The notes below the pieces were generated by a model. That model worked only from the letters and a program-made list of their open reading frames with translations. It ran no database searches and was not told where the DNA came from. DNA of 64,000 nt, taken from contig NZ_LDZY01000003.1 of NCBI RefSeq assembly GCF_001029285.1, positions 186,001 through 250,000 on the forward strand, in the 5' to 3' direction. Source of the stretch: Desulfosporosinus acididurans. GTDB taxonomy: Bacteria; Bacillota; Desulfitobacteriia; Desulfitobacteriales; Desulfitobacteriaceae. Below are positions 57,251 through 64,000 of the stretch, in pieces. Each line of letters begins with the position of its first letter. Position 1 is the stretch's first letter. The translations under genes and the position numbers were made by a program.

Positions 57251-57955
57251 TTACTTACCTGTCGGCGCAGGAGATGATGTCCCCTTATTCAGAGCCGGAT
57301 TCGGGTTGGATATACCACTTGATGATGCGTTAGATCCTTTGAGCTGATTTTGGGCCTGGCTGATCATGGCAGCAATTTGATCCTTTACCGTACCCGCAGG
57401 AGCTGCTTTCTCCGCTTTCTGCCACTGGACAATAGCCCCGGATAAATCATTTTTCGCATAGGCAAGAAATATGCCATAATTCACTAAACCATTAACAAAG
57501 TCCGGCTTGATGCTTAAAGCTTCTTGATATGTTTTCTCGGCTAAATCATATTGGCCGCTCTTAAAGGCTGAAGTTGCCATATCCACCATGACATTGGGAT
57601 CCTTGTTGACCTTTAGGACGTTTTGATAAGCTGCTACAGCCTGCTTATAATTTTCTGCCGCCTCAGAAGGCGCTGCCGTTTCTGCCTCCGAACCCGCATC
57701 ATAATATTCGTCGCCGAGATCCTTTTGCAGAGCAACGTTGTTCGGATCCTTCTTGGCCCTCGCGGCCAAATCAGCCAAACGTGCCTTCTTGGCCTGATAA
57801 TCCGCAGCAGTGTTCACAGAATTCGTTGCTGAGTTTTGGTTCGGGACCTGAATTCCGCTGCCGCTGAAAAACAAAGCGAATCCCGAACCTACCATAGCAA
57901 TAATTATAAGGCTCACAAGAATGATAGCGAAAACACGGTATTTACCTCTCCTCAA
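57251..57955 (-). CDS. Membrane-anchored TPR protein
   Basis: A 234-residue protein with one N-terminal transmembrane segment (about 7-30), at least two TPR repeats (about 65-175, with GDEYYDAGSE, YQNVLKVNKDPNVMVDMATS and YQEALSIKPDFVNGLVNYG) and a Ser/Pro/Asn-rich C-terminal tail. It is probably a scaffold for a protein complex at the outer membrane face; no partner can be named. Start TTG 57955 follows GGAGGCGGGAGG. Lies between the oxidoreductase gene and walJ on the same strand. Confidence 0.85.
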   Translation of the reverse strand: MRRGKYRVFAIILVSLIIIAMVGSGFALFFSGSGIQVPNQNSATNSVNTAADYQAKKARLADLAARAKKDPNNVALQKDLGDEYYDAGSEAETAAPSEAAENYKQAVAAYQNVLKVNKDPNVMVDMATSAFKSGQYDLAEKTYQEALSIKPDFVNGLVNYGIFLAYAKNDLSGAIVQWQKAEKAAPAGTVKDQIAAMISQAQNQLKGSNASSSGISNPNPALNKGTSSPAPTGK

Positions 57956-58021
57956 ACCTCCCGCCTCCTATTCTGTTTTCCAATTATTGTAACACACTTG
58001 CTTTATCTGCCCAACCCACAT

Positions 58022-59995
58022 TTAATCTAAACACCATTTACGAATCTGACATCGCATATCGTAGTAGGAAGTACTTTCTCCAATATCAGAGCATTTACCA
58101 AGGATCAGTTGATTGACCCCCAGCCCTTCAGCCGTCGTCCCTTCAGGGAGAACTACCGTTTCAGGATGGATGTCTTCAGATAAAACCACGGAAGCAGCGA
58201 GCTGTCCGTACACAGTCTCTATAATTGCCCGGTCTCCATGATTAAGACGATATTTATCCGCTAACTCCGGATGGAGAAACATTGTGAAACCGTCATCCTG
58301 ATGGAACTGAGAATGCAGAGCATTCCCTGGATGGGGAGTAATCAAGTGCCAGGGAAATTCAGCCTTATCCTCCCGATCCTCTGCCGGAATATATGTCGCC
58401 ACTGCTTCCCCCAGTTCTTCGCGGGCAAGTTCTGAAGAGAGTTCAATTTTTCCGCTGGGCGTTCTAAAGTCTTTGTCTTCCCAAGCCACCTTAGGTATAT
58501 AAGGTGCATAGATCGGCCCTTGGGCAAGTGTATCAAGAGTTGTCCCATATGCTTCAGTCAAAGGCCCAAGGACAAATTCCAGCCATTCTCTTGCCGCAGC
58601 ATAAGGAAAGTCTTTTTCTAGCCCCAATCTTTTCGCCAATTCGGTAAAAATCATTGGTTCTGCTTGAGCCTCTCCCTGGGGTTCAAGAACTTTTTGAGCA
58701 TAATGAATGAGGGGACTCCATGAGGTCCTCACTAATTCCTCCTCTTCGAAAATCGTCGCCACGGGTAAAACTAAATCCGACTGCCTGGCCGTTTCTGTCA
58801 GAACCGTATCTAAAACGACTTTAAAGGGGATCTTTCGCCAAAGCTCTCTCCAGAGAAGTGTATTTGGCTGCTGAACTAAGGGATTGGAACGAGTCACAAC
58901 CGCTAATTGAACAGGGGGATTGGCTTTAAGGAGTTCTTCTGCAAGAATCGGGTGGGGGTAAGTTCTTGACTGATAGCGTTCAGGGGGCAGCAGCAAGGAA
59001 TTCATTTTGCCGCGATGGTACTGATGGGCATAATGTACCCCTGCCCCTGCCCGGCCAATATTTCCGCTGATAACAGCCAAGCCGTCAATAGCACGAACTG
59101 TATTACCGCCGCACACATATCGTTGAAGCCCATAACCCAAGATAAAGGATACAGGACGAGAGTGGCTTAAAGATCTGGCAAGTTCGGTTATTTGCTTGAC
59201 ACTCACACCGGTTATGGCTTCTACTTTCTCCGGAGAGAATTCTTTGCTTCTTCTGGCAAATTCCTCAAAACCATGAACATAGTCTTGAATAAAACGCGTA
59301 TCCTGCCAGCGCTCCCGCAAAATAATATGACTAAGTCCTAAGGCTAGAGCTCCATCTGTCCCAGGTTTTACCTGGTAAAAAGCATCGGCAAACTCCGCAC
59401 TTTTAACACGAATTGGGTTAATTACCAGAACACGGGCTCCCCGTTTCTTGGCCGCTAAGAGATGGGGTATAAGATGGACGTTCGTCACCGCCGGGTCTCT
59501 TCCCCAAAGGACAATAGTCCGAGCATCCTCTAAATCCTCACGGGAATTTGAAAAGACTCCGCCAAAATCTAATTCTTGAGCCCGATACCCCGCTCCCCAG
59601 CACATACTCCCTCGTGGTTCTGTGACACCTCCCAGAGCTTGAAAAAACCTCTGGTCCAGCTCCCGAAGGACGCCGTTATTTCCATAATCGTAATGATGGA
59701 AAATCCCCCAGGGTCCGACATCAGACAGAGTCTCTTTTATCTTTTCCGTCAGAAGATCATAGGCTTGATTCCAGCTCAGCCTTTGCCATCCTTGCCCTTG
59801 TCTTAATAAGGGATATCTCAGTCTATCCGGGGAAAAGACACGTTTTGCTAGAGCCTGTCCTTTGGAGCAGACAAATCCTTTCGTAATACTATTTAAAGGG
59901 TCACCCTTAACTCGAAGACCGTTTTTCGTCATCTCTACGAGAAAGGCACATCCGTCAGGACAATTCAAAGGACACGCAGAACGTACCAGCGTCAT
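58022..59995 (-). CDS. Molybdopterin oxidoreductase, cytoplasmic, with N-terminal [4Fe-4S]
   Basis: A 657-residue member of the DMSO-reductase/formate-dehydrogenase superfamily. The N-terminal cluster cysteines are C8, C12, C16 and C43 (CPLNCPDGC...FVCSKG), and C132 in GSMCWGAG is the likely molybdenum ligand. Molybdopterin-binding segments are VLWGRDPAVTNVH and the C-terminal domain (LITPHPGNALHSQFH). No Tat signal, so it is cytoplasmic. The substrate is unknown. It follows the SCIFF maturase gene by 49 bases; a partner subunit or molybdenum-cofactor genes are not present in the window. ATG 59995 follows GGAGGAACGAGTA. Confidence 0.88.
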   Translation of the reverse strand: MTLVRSACPLNCPDGCAFLVEMTKNGLRVKGDPLNSITKGFVCSKGQALAKRVFSPDRLRYPLLRQGQGWQRLSWNQAYDLLTEKIKETLSDVGPWGIFHHYDYGNNGVLRELDQRFFQALGGVTEPRGSMCWGAGYRAQELDFGGVFSNSREDLEDARTIVLWGRDPAVTNVHLIPHLLAAKKRGARVLVINPIRVKSAEFADAFYQVKPGTDGALALGLSHIILRERWQDTRFIQDYVHGFEEFARRSKEFSPEKVEAITGVSVKQITELARSLSHSRPVSFILGYGLQRYVCGGNTVRAIDGLAVISGNIGRAGAGVHYAHQYHRGKMNSLLLPPERYQSRTYPHPILAEELLKANPPVQLAVVTRSNPLVQQPNTLLWRELWRKIPFKVVLDTVLTETARQSDLVLPVATIFEEEELVRTSWSPLIHYAQKVLEPQGEAQAEPMIFTELAKRLGLEKDFPYAAAREWLEFVLGPLTEAYGTTLDTLAQGPIYAPYIPKVAWEDKDFRTPSGKIELSSELAREELGEAVATYIPAEDREDKAEFPWHLITPHPGNALHSQFHQDDGFTMFLHPELADKYRLNHGDRAIIETVYGQLAASVVLSEDIHPETVVLPEGTTAEGLGVNQLILGKCSDIGESTSYYDMRCQIRKWCLD

Positions 59996-60044
59996 TACTC
60001 GTTCCTCCCAAATATATCTGCCTTAAAAACTGGACATCAGAGAA

Positions 60045-61511
60045 TTATAGTTCATCTCGATTTTGTTGGATTCCCTTAATCTTAACGTATAGAGCCACTT
60101 CTAAACGTTTTCTTTGTAATTTACATCCAAGTTCATATACTTCGGTCAGTTTCTGAGTAAAAGCTGTGTTAGCAGCATGACACCCTCCGCTGCAGGAAAA
60201 ACGAGCCCAGCAATCTTGACAGGCTGGTTTAGCATAAATATTCGCTGCCCGGAATTCCTGAACTAAATCCGCTTTAAGGTCTAAGGGGTCTTGATTATAA
60301 AGGGACCCAAGTTTAAAAGCCTCTTGCCCTACAAATTGATGACAGGGATAAAGATCACCCTCAGGAGAAACAGCCACATATTCGTGACCTGCTCCGCAAC
60401 CCGACAACCTTTTAGGCAGACAGGGACCATTATCAAGAGCAACATTAAAGTGAAAGAAATTAAAGCCTCGCCCCTGAGCTTGCCGCTCAAGGATTTCCTC
60501 GCCCAAACGGTCATAGGCATCATAGATTTCAGCCAAATCTCCCTCTTGGAAAGCATAGGGATCTTGCGGTCCCGCTACAACAGGCTCAACGGAAATTTGC
60601 CGAATCCCTAAATCCGCCATGTGTAAAACATCACGGTCAAAGTCACAGTTAAAATGGGTATACGTACCCCGTACGTAATAATAGGTACCTATAGCATAGG
60701 GCGACGTTTTCGGTCTCAGGGAAGTAAATTGTTGTATTCTTGGCACAACTTCCCCGTAACTTCCGCGGCCATCAGCATGAGGACGCATTCGGTCATGAAT
60801 CTCCGGTCGTCCGTCAAGACTCAGCACCACACTGATTTCCTCTTCTTCCAGGAAATTCTGTATCGCTTCATTTAATAAGACACCATTGGTCGTTAACGTA
60901 AATTTAATTGTTTTGTTTTGAGCTCGTGCTGCTTTTTTCCCATAGTCAACTAAGGCTTTGACCACACCGAAATTTATCAGCGGTTCTCCTCCGAAGAAAT
61001 CCACTTCACAATGATTCCTATGTCTTGAGGCTGCTAAAACGAAGTCGATTCCCCGTTTACCGGTCTCCAAATCCATTAAGGTTCTGCTGCCCCCAAAAGC
61101 CCCGGTTCCGGCGAAGCAGTACTCACAGCGCAAATTACAGTCATGAGCAACATGGAGGCAAATTGCTTTGACAATGGGTTTCTCAGGATAAACTGCTGCA
61201 ATCTTTTCCGGTTCTCTGGAGAACAATGTCCCTTCCTGACGAAGTTCTTCTAGTTCTGCTAAAATTTCGGAGACTGTTTCGTTATTGGGAAGATTCCCGG
61301 CTAATCTGAGCTCCCTTGCCAAAGCTTCCTGAGAAAGATGCCCCTCCGTTGAGTACAGGCTCTCCAAAGTTTTTAAAATCGTAAAGGTTTCCTCATCCAG
61401 CAGATGAATTGAACCTGAATTAACATCGTAACCGATCAATAAATCTCCCTGTTGGAAGCAATGAACATTCTTTTGAAAATTATAGCCTTCTAGTTCCTTA
61501 AAATTTAGCAT
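60045..61511 (-). CDS. SCIFF peptide maturase, radical SAM/SPASM
   Basis: A 488-residue enzyme that forms thioether (sulfur-to-alpha or gamma carbon) cross-links in the SCIFF precursor, a ranthipeptide. It has an N-terminal peptide-binding region (RRE-like, about 1-95), the radical SAM CX3CX2C motif at C125, C129 and C132 (HDCNLRCEYC) and a C-terminal SPASM domain with extra cysteines (CGAGHEY, CHQF, CQDCWARFSCSGGC). ATG 61511 follows GAGAGGACGCCA. Directly downstream of the precursor gene, with an intervening terminator hairpin. Matches the TIGR03974-type family. Confidence 0.95.
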   Translation of the reverse strand: MLNFKELEGYNFQKNVHCFQQGDLLIGYDVNSGSIHLLDEETFTILKTLESLYSTEGHLSQEALARELRLAGNLPNNETVSEILAELEELRQEGTLFSREPEKIAAVYPEKPIVKAICLHVAHDCNLRCEYCFAGTGAFGGSRTLMDLETGKRGIDFVLAASRHRNHCEVDFFGGEPLINFGVVKALVDYGKKAARAQNKTIKFTLTTNGVLLNEAIQNFLEEEEISVVLSLDGRPEIHDRMRPHADGRGSYGEVVPRIQQFTSLRPKTSPYAIGTYYYVRGTYTHFNCDFDRDVLHMADLGIRQISVEPVVAGPQDPYAFQEGDLAEIYDAYDRLGEEILERQAQGRGFNFFHFNVALDNGPCLPKRLSGCGAGHEYVAVSPEGDLYPCHQFVGQEAFKLGSLYNQDPLDLKADLVQEFRAANIYAKPACQDCWARFSCSGGCHAANTAFTQKLTEVYELGCKLQRKRLEVALYVKIKGIQQNRDEL

Positions 61512-61544
61512 TGGCGTCCTCTCTCTCACTTCTTAGTAGATCGT

Positions 61545-61586
61545 TAAAAATAGAACAGAACCCAGCCCGGAATGGATTGGGTTCTG
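61545..61586 (-). terminator. Attenuator between SCIFF precursor and maturase
   Basis: Nine-pair stem CAGAACCCA/TGGGTTCTG (61556-61564 and 61578-61586 on the plus strand), followed on the minus strand by TTCTATTTTTAACG. It would make the short precursor message more abundant than the maturase message. Confidence 0.85.
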
Positions 61587-61612
61587 AGATCATGTACAAA
61601 TTCAGAGCTACA

Positions 61613-61753
61613 TCATTTAACACAAACTTGGTTACCAACCGTGCAAGACGTCTTGCATGCTGATTGGCAAGAGGTTTGACAATTTCCACAACCTCCAGTT
61701 TTAACCGTAGCACTTAGGTTTGCTTTCACAACCGTCTGAATGTGTTTTGCCAT
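61613..61753 (-). CDS. SCIFF precursor peptide (six cysteines in forty-five)
   Basis: A 46-residue peptide with six cysteines at positions 22, 25, 29, 33, 37 and 44. Translation begins MAKHIQTVVKANLSATVKT and the cysteine core is TGGCGNCQTSC, SACKTSC, then NQVCVK. This is the SCIFF (ranthipeptide) precursor family, modified by the adjacent radical SAM enzyme. ATG 61753 has GAGAGGAGG upstream and a strong extended -10 promoter 45 bases before it. It is too short for a usual gene caller and lies in another frame from the longer frame that overlaps it. In clostridia SCIFF has been linked to signalling and population-dependent behaviour; no target can be read here. Confidence 0.97.
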   Translation of the reverse strand: MAKHIQTVVKANLSATVKTGGCGNCQTSCQSACKTSCTVGNQVCVK

Positions 61754-61796
61754 TCAAACACCCTCCTCTCGAATCATTGGTAATAATCCATTTTTG

Positions 61797-61826
61797 ATTA
61801 TATCATATGGATAAGAGAAAAGGCAA
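61797..61826 (-). promoter_or_regulatory. Promoter of the SCIFF operon
   Basis: Extended -10 TGATATAAT (61797-61805) with TTGCCT at 61821-61826, an 18-base spacer, on the minus strand. Transcription would start near 61790, about 37 bases before the precursor ATG. Confidence 0.7.
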
Positions 61827-61830
61827 AACT

Positions 61831-61882
61831 TCGAGAGACCCACTCCCACTTATAGAAGTGGGAGTCTTACGATTGGATCAAA
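61831..61882 (+). mobile_element. Miniature two-hairpin element, copy E (right half)
   Basis: Plus-strand copy with GAGACCCACTCCCACTTATAG, the hairpin arms CTCCCACTT/AAGTGGGAG and the end TCTTACGATTGGATCAAAA. The first hairpin is missing. It lies just upstream of the SCIFF promoter, between it and the Spo0E-like gene. Confidence 0.6.
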
Positions 61883-61913
61883 ATAATATCCTTGCTTTGT
61901 GTTAACAGTCCGC

Positions 61914-62078
61914 TTAAGAAGCTAAACTGCCTAATTCTTTCATTAAATAATACTCATTGAGCAACCTATCCAAACATTGACTCATATTAACAATTTCCGG
62001 ATCAGTTAGGCTCTTACTTTTAGCAGAATCATTTAGCTTTCTACGAGCATCTTCAATTAAGGACATTAAGGCATCCAT
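61914..62078 (-). CDS. Spo0E-like sporulation-regulator peptide
   Basis: A 54-residue helical peptide with the Spo0E-family signature SQCLDRLLNEYY (residues 33-44, including the SQxLD motif that inserts into the phosphatase site of Spo0A-P). Spo0E-type proteins dephosphorylate Spo0A-P and delay sporulation. At 54 residues it resembles the small paralogues of B. subtilis (YnzD, YisI). ATG 62078 lies about 12 bases after AGAGGT; an upstream start at 62105 would add nine residues. It is between marR and the SCIFF operon. Confidence 0.75.
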   Translation of the reverse strand: MDALMSLIEDARRKLNDSAKSKSLTDPEIVNMSQCLDRLLNEYYLMKELGSLAS

Positions 62079-62114
62079 TTTGACAATCGCACCTCTTTTT
62101 TTCAATAAAACCGT

Positions 62115-62142
62115 AAAAAAAATTAACTAACTTCCTAGTTAA
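62115..62142 (-). terminator. Terminator after marR
   Basis: Seven-pair AT-rich stem TTAACTA/TAGTTAA (62123-62129 and 62136-62142), then eight T residues on the minus strand, about 50 bases past the marR stop. It could also serve as a binding site for a MarR-type dimer. Confidence 0.6.
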
Positions 62143-62195
62143 TCCCTTTACTGGTATATTTTAGTATATTGTGTTTAAAAAAGCAAGCGCTATTA

Positions 62196-62645
62196 TTATC
62201 CTCGATTTTTAAGATAGCTCAATGCTGCCGATAGAATGCGGATTAATTCCTTACTGTCATGCTCTCCAAGATAATTTGTTAAACCCTTTAAAAAATCAAA
62301 GTGTTCTATTCTCATTGCTTGAACTATTTCTTTACCTTTTTCCGTAGCTCTTACCAGTACAACACGCCGATCCGTTGGATCAGCAAGGCGTTCCATGTAT
62401 CCTCGTTCTTCTAAGGTATTGATAATGTGAGTAACCCCAGCAGGTGTTATTTGCAATTGGAAACTTAAGTCTGAAACTTTGATTCCTTTGGGATCACGTT
62501 CCGTACACTGAATTATTGTATGAAGCAATGTGAATTCACTAGGTCTTATGGCATGTGAAGATTTAATCTGACCACCAAACCTCCTAAATTGGGCCATAGT
62601 CCGCTCTAATTCCGCCACAATAGCCTCATTTTTATCAAGTTTCAC
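62196..62645 (-). CDS. MarR-family transcription regulator
   Basis: A 149-residue winged-helix dimer of the MarR family, with the recognition region VSDLSFQLQITPAGVTHIINTLEERGYMER and the beta-wing DPTDRRVVLVRATEKG (described in two short parts). These repress or activate genes in response to small aromatic ligands or thiol oxidation; no ligand can be read, and only one cysteine (CTERD) is present. Start ATG 62645. Its own promoter region contains a matching dyad, so it is likely autoregulated. Its target genes are not obvious here. Confidence 0.9.
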   Translation of the reverse strand: MKLDKNEAIVAELERTMAQFRRFGGQIKSSHAIRPSEFTLLHTIIQCTERDPKGIKVSDLSFQLQITPAGVTHIINTLEERGYMERLADPTDRRVVLVRATEKGKEIVQAMRIEHFDFLKGLTNYLGEHDSKELIRILSAALSYLKNRG

Positions 62646-62672
62646 CTTTTACCACCTAATCTCAACGATCTC

Positions 62673-62694
62673 ATTAGTTAGTAAATTATCTAAT
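62673..62694. promoter_or_regulatory. Candidate MarR-type operator
   Basis: Imperfect dyad ATTAGTTAGTAAATTATCTAAT about 30 bases upstream of the marR start, an AT-rich palindrome of the size bound by MarR dimers. Autorepression is inference. Confidence 0.45.
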
Positions 62695-62788
62695 ATGCGT
62701 TTATGTTTGTCAAGAAATCGTCCCCAGGGCTAAGAAGCATGTACATCTTCCAAAGAGACTTGAATTTCTGTCCATTGGTCATTCTTTA

Positions 62789-63805
62789 TCAAACGATCTT
62801 TGGGGGGGTGGTATTTTCAGCAACAGTAATTTCTGCTCCTTCTATCCAATCAGGCTTTAAATATTCTCTGCCTTTAATGACTACCTTTTCAGCATATACC
62901 TCTACAACTAAGCCTGGAGCAGATTTTAAAATATGTCGCCTGTTTCTGTCAATCGGATAGGCCAGGGATGAACTGTTGACAATTGCATAATTCTCTTCAC
63001 TAACCATAGTATTATAATCAATTTTATAATGAGTATGCCCATTAAATAGAATCACCCCCGGGTATCGCGCTAAAATATCGTTCAGCCTTTGCCACTGTAA
63101 GACATAACCGCGCTGAAATCCTCCTAATGCTGCATAGGGAATTGGTTGATGGAGAAAGACAAAAACAGGTTTATTAGGTGTTCGATCAAGCTTAAGTGTA
63201 TTCTCGAGCCAATCTAGCTGAGCATCTGATAAAAATGCCGAATCCATGTATCTTCTATTACTCATACGTGATCTTTCAGTTCCTAAAAAAATAAAATGAT
63301 AGTCTTTAATCCAAGTATCTCCATAAACTTTATCCCTCTTGGCAAAGGTTAGAAACCGATTGATCGCCTGAGCATCAGTTTCTCTATTAGGAAATGTTCT
63401 CGGTGACCAGTGACCATTTCGATAAAAACTTCCGTAAAATTCATGGTTGCCAATTGTCCAATAGATCGGGTAATTAATTTCCAGTTTATGCCTGGAAAGT
63501 TCGCTGCTTAGCAGCCGATAATCCCATGGTACACCATCCCCCAGATCACCAACAACAACCATTGCATCTGGTTTGGAATTAAAATTATCCTCAAGTAAGG
63601 CAGAGAAATGATTTATAGCGTTCATGCGGCCAATGTGTATATCACTGACGACAACAAACGATAATTTGGTGTTTTGATTATCAGTCCATTCTTCAGTTCC
63701 TAATGATTTTGAAATTGCTGCTTTCGGCAGCATAACATTCCAAGATAGTAGTGTTCCAACTCCTAACCCCGCCAAACATTTCAAGAAATCCCTTCTTGTC
63801 GGCAT
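62789..63805 (-). CDS. Tat-exported calcineurin-like phosphoesterase
   Basis: A 338-residue metallophosphoesterase with all metal motifs: SDIHIG, GDLGDG, GNHEF and NGHTHYK. The N terminus MPTRRDFLKCLAGLG is a twin-arginine signal followed by a hydrophobic stretch, so it is exported folded across the membrane, where it would act on phosphodiesters or phosphomonoesters. It is transcribed separately from marR. Substrate unknown. The region right of it (63806-64000) shows no gene. Confidence 0.9.
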   Translation of the reverse strand: MPTRRDFLKCLAGLGVGTLLSWNVMLPKAAISKSLGTEEWTDNQNTKLSFVVVSDIHIGRMNAINHFSALLEDNFNSKPDAMVVVGDLGDGVPWDYRLLSSELSRHKLEINYPIYWTIGNHEFYGSFYRNGHWSPRTFPNRETDAQAINRFLTFAKRDKVYGDTWIKDYHFIFLGTERSRMSNRRYMDSAFLSDAQLDWLENTLKLDRTPNKPVFVFLHQPIPYAALGGFQRGYVLQWQRLNDILARYPGVILFNGHTHYKIDYNTMVSEENYAIVNSSSLAYPIDRNRRHILKSAPGLVVEVYAEKVVIKGREYLKPDWIEGAEITVAENTTPPKIV

Positions 63806-64000
63806 ATTTTAGCTCCTAACTTTCCTACTATTCTGTTAATTATGACTAAATCATAGGTGTTTGGTAATGTGTTTTATAAAATTTGTCTTTATTGCCCATA
63901 ATATCACAAGTATCGACACGATTCTATGTCCTTTTTTTGTTAATCCTTCCATCGTAATTTACGCTAAAATCGCTGCGTTGTGATTCATGGAACGAAAGAA

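Noticed and set aside
61498-61713. 71-codon minus-strand frame covering the SCIFF region
   Set aside because: It is an out-of-frame shadow of the SCIFF precursor; the true 46-residue peptide is in another frame with promoter and ribosome-binding site.

Overview
The window reads as chromosomal core DNA of an endospore-forming, anaerobic-type member of the Firmicutes. Family-level features (spoIID, a spoIIQ-like gene, spoIIID, spo0F, sleB-ypeB, the SCIFF/ranthipeptide pair, glutaminyl-tRNA synthetase, moderate GC, dispersed GGGGACGGTCC-type palindromes) point to the Desulfosporosinus/Desulfitobacterium group. That placement is inference from gene content; no 16S rRNA is present. Almost every gene lies on the minus strand. 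The order (prfB-secA-hpf; mbl-spoIIID-spoIID-murA-ywmB-atp operon; upp-glyA-ywlG-rpiB-ywlE-mntP-ywlC-prmC-prfA-rpmE; glpX-spo0F-pyrG-rpoE-argS-ywiB; htrA-walJ) follows the origin-proximal left arm of Bacillus subtilis, so the replication origin probably lies beyond the right edge.

Layout. 1-5.1 kb: start of a transketolase N-terminal subunit, prfB with its programmed frameshift, secA, hpf, a cold-shock gene. 5.1-8.2 kb: glnHPQ-type amino-acid transporter, then a DnaA-box cluster. 8.2-11.5 kb: comFA/comFC competence genes with a zinc-ribbon gene and a small membrane protein. 11.7-20 kb: fabZ, two glycosyltransferases, mbl, spoIIID, spoIIQ-like, spoIID, murA, ywmB-like. 20-27.3 kb: complete F-type ATP synthase operon, proton-type c subunit. 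27.3-37.8 kb: wecB, nucleotide and one-carbon genes, an arginine-phosphatase-like gene, mntP, threonylcarbamoyl-adenylate synthase, release-factor methylase, RF1, rpmE. 37.9-47.9 kb: M23 endopeptidase, glpX, fructose-6-phosphate aldolase, a CxxC-rich unknown, spo0F, a divergent alanine racemase, pyrG, rpoE, argS. 48-55 kb: germination pair sleB-ypeB, a plus-strand radical SAM gene, a glycolipid-type glycosyltransferase, ybaK, glnS. 55-64 kb: htrA, walJ-type hydrolase, TPR protein, molybdopterin oxidoreductase, SCIFF maturase and its 46-residue precursor, a Spo0E-like peptide gene, marR and a Tat-exported phosphoesterase.

The least ordinary content lies between the genes. One is a dispersed family of small two-hairpin elements, resembling internally deleted IS200/IS605 elements, several of which sit exactly on stop codons. 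A second is a family of long GGGGACGGTCC inverted repeats. The third is a cluster of DnaA boxes far from any dnaA gene. The SCIFF precursor, an attenuator, the maturase and a molybdopterin oxidoreductase form a compact unit with a clear promoter. No tRNA, rRNA, CRISPR array or prophage was seen.
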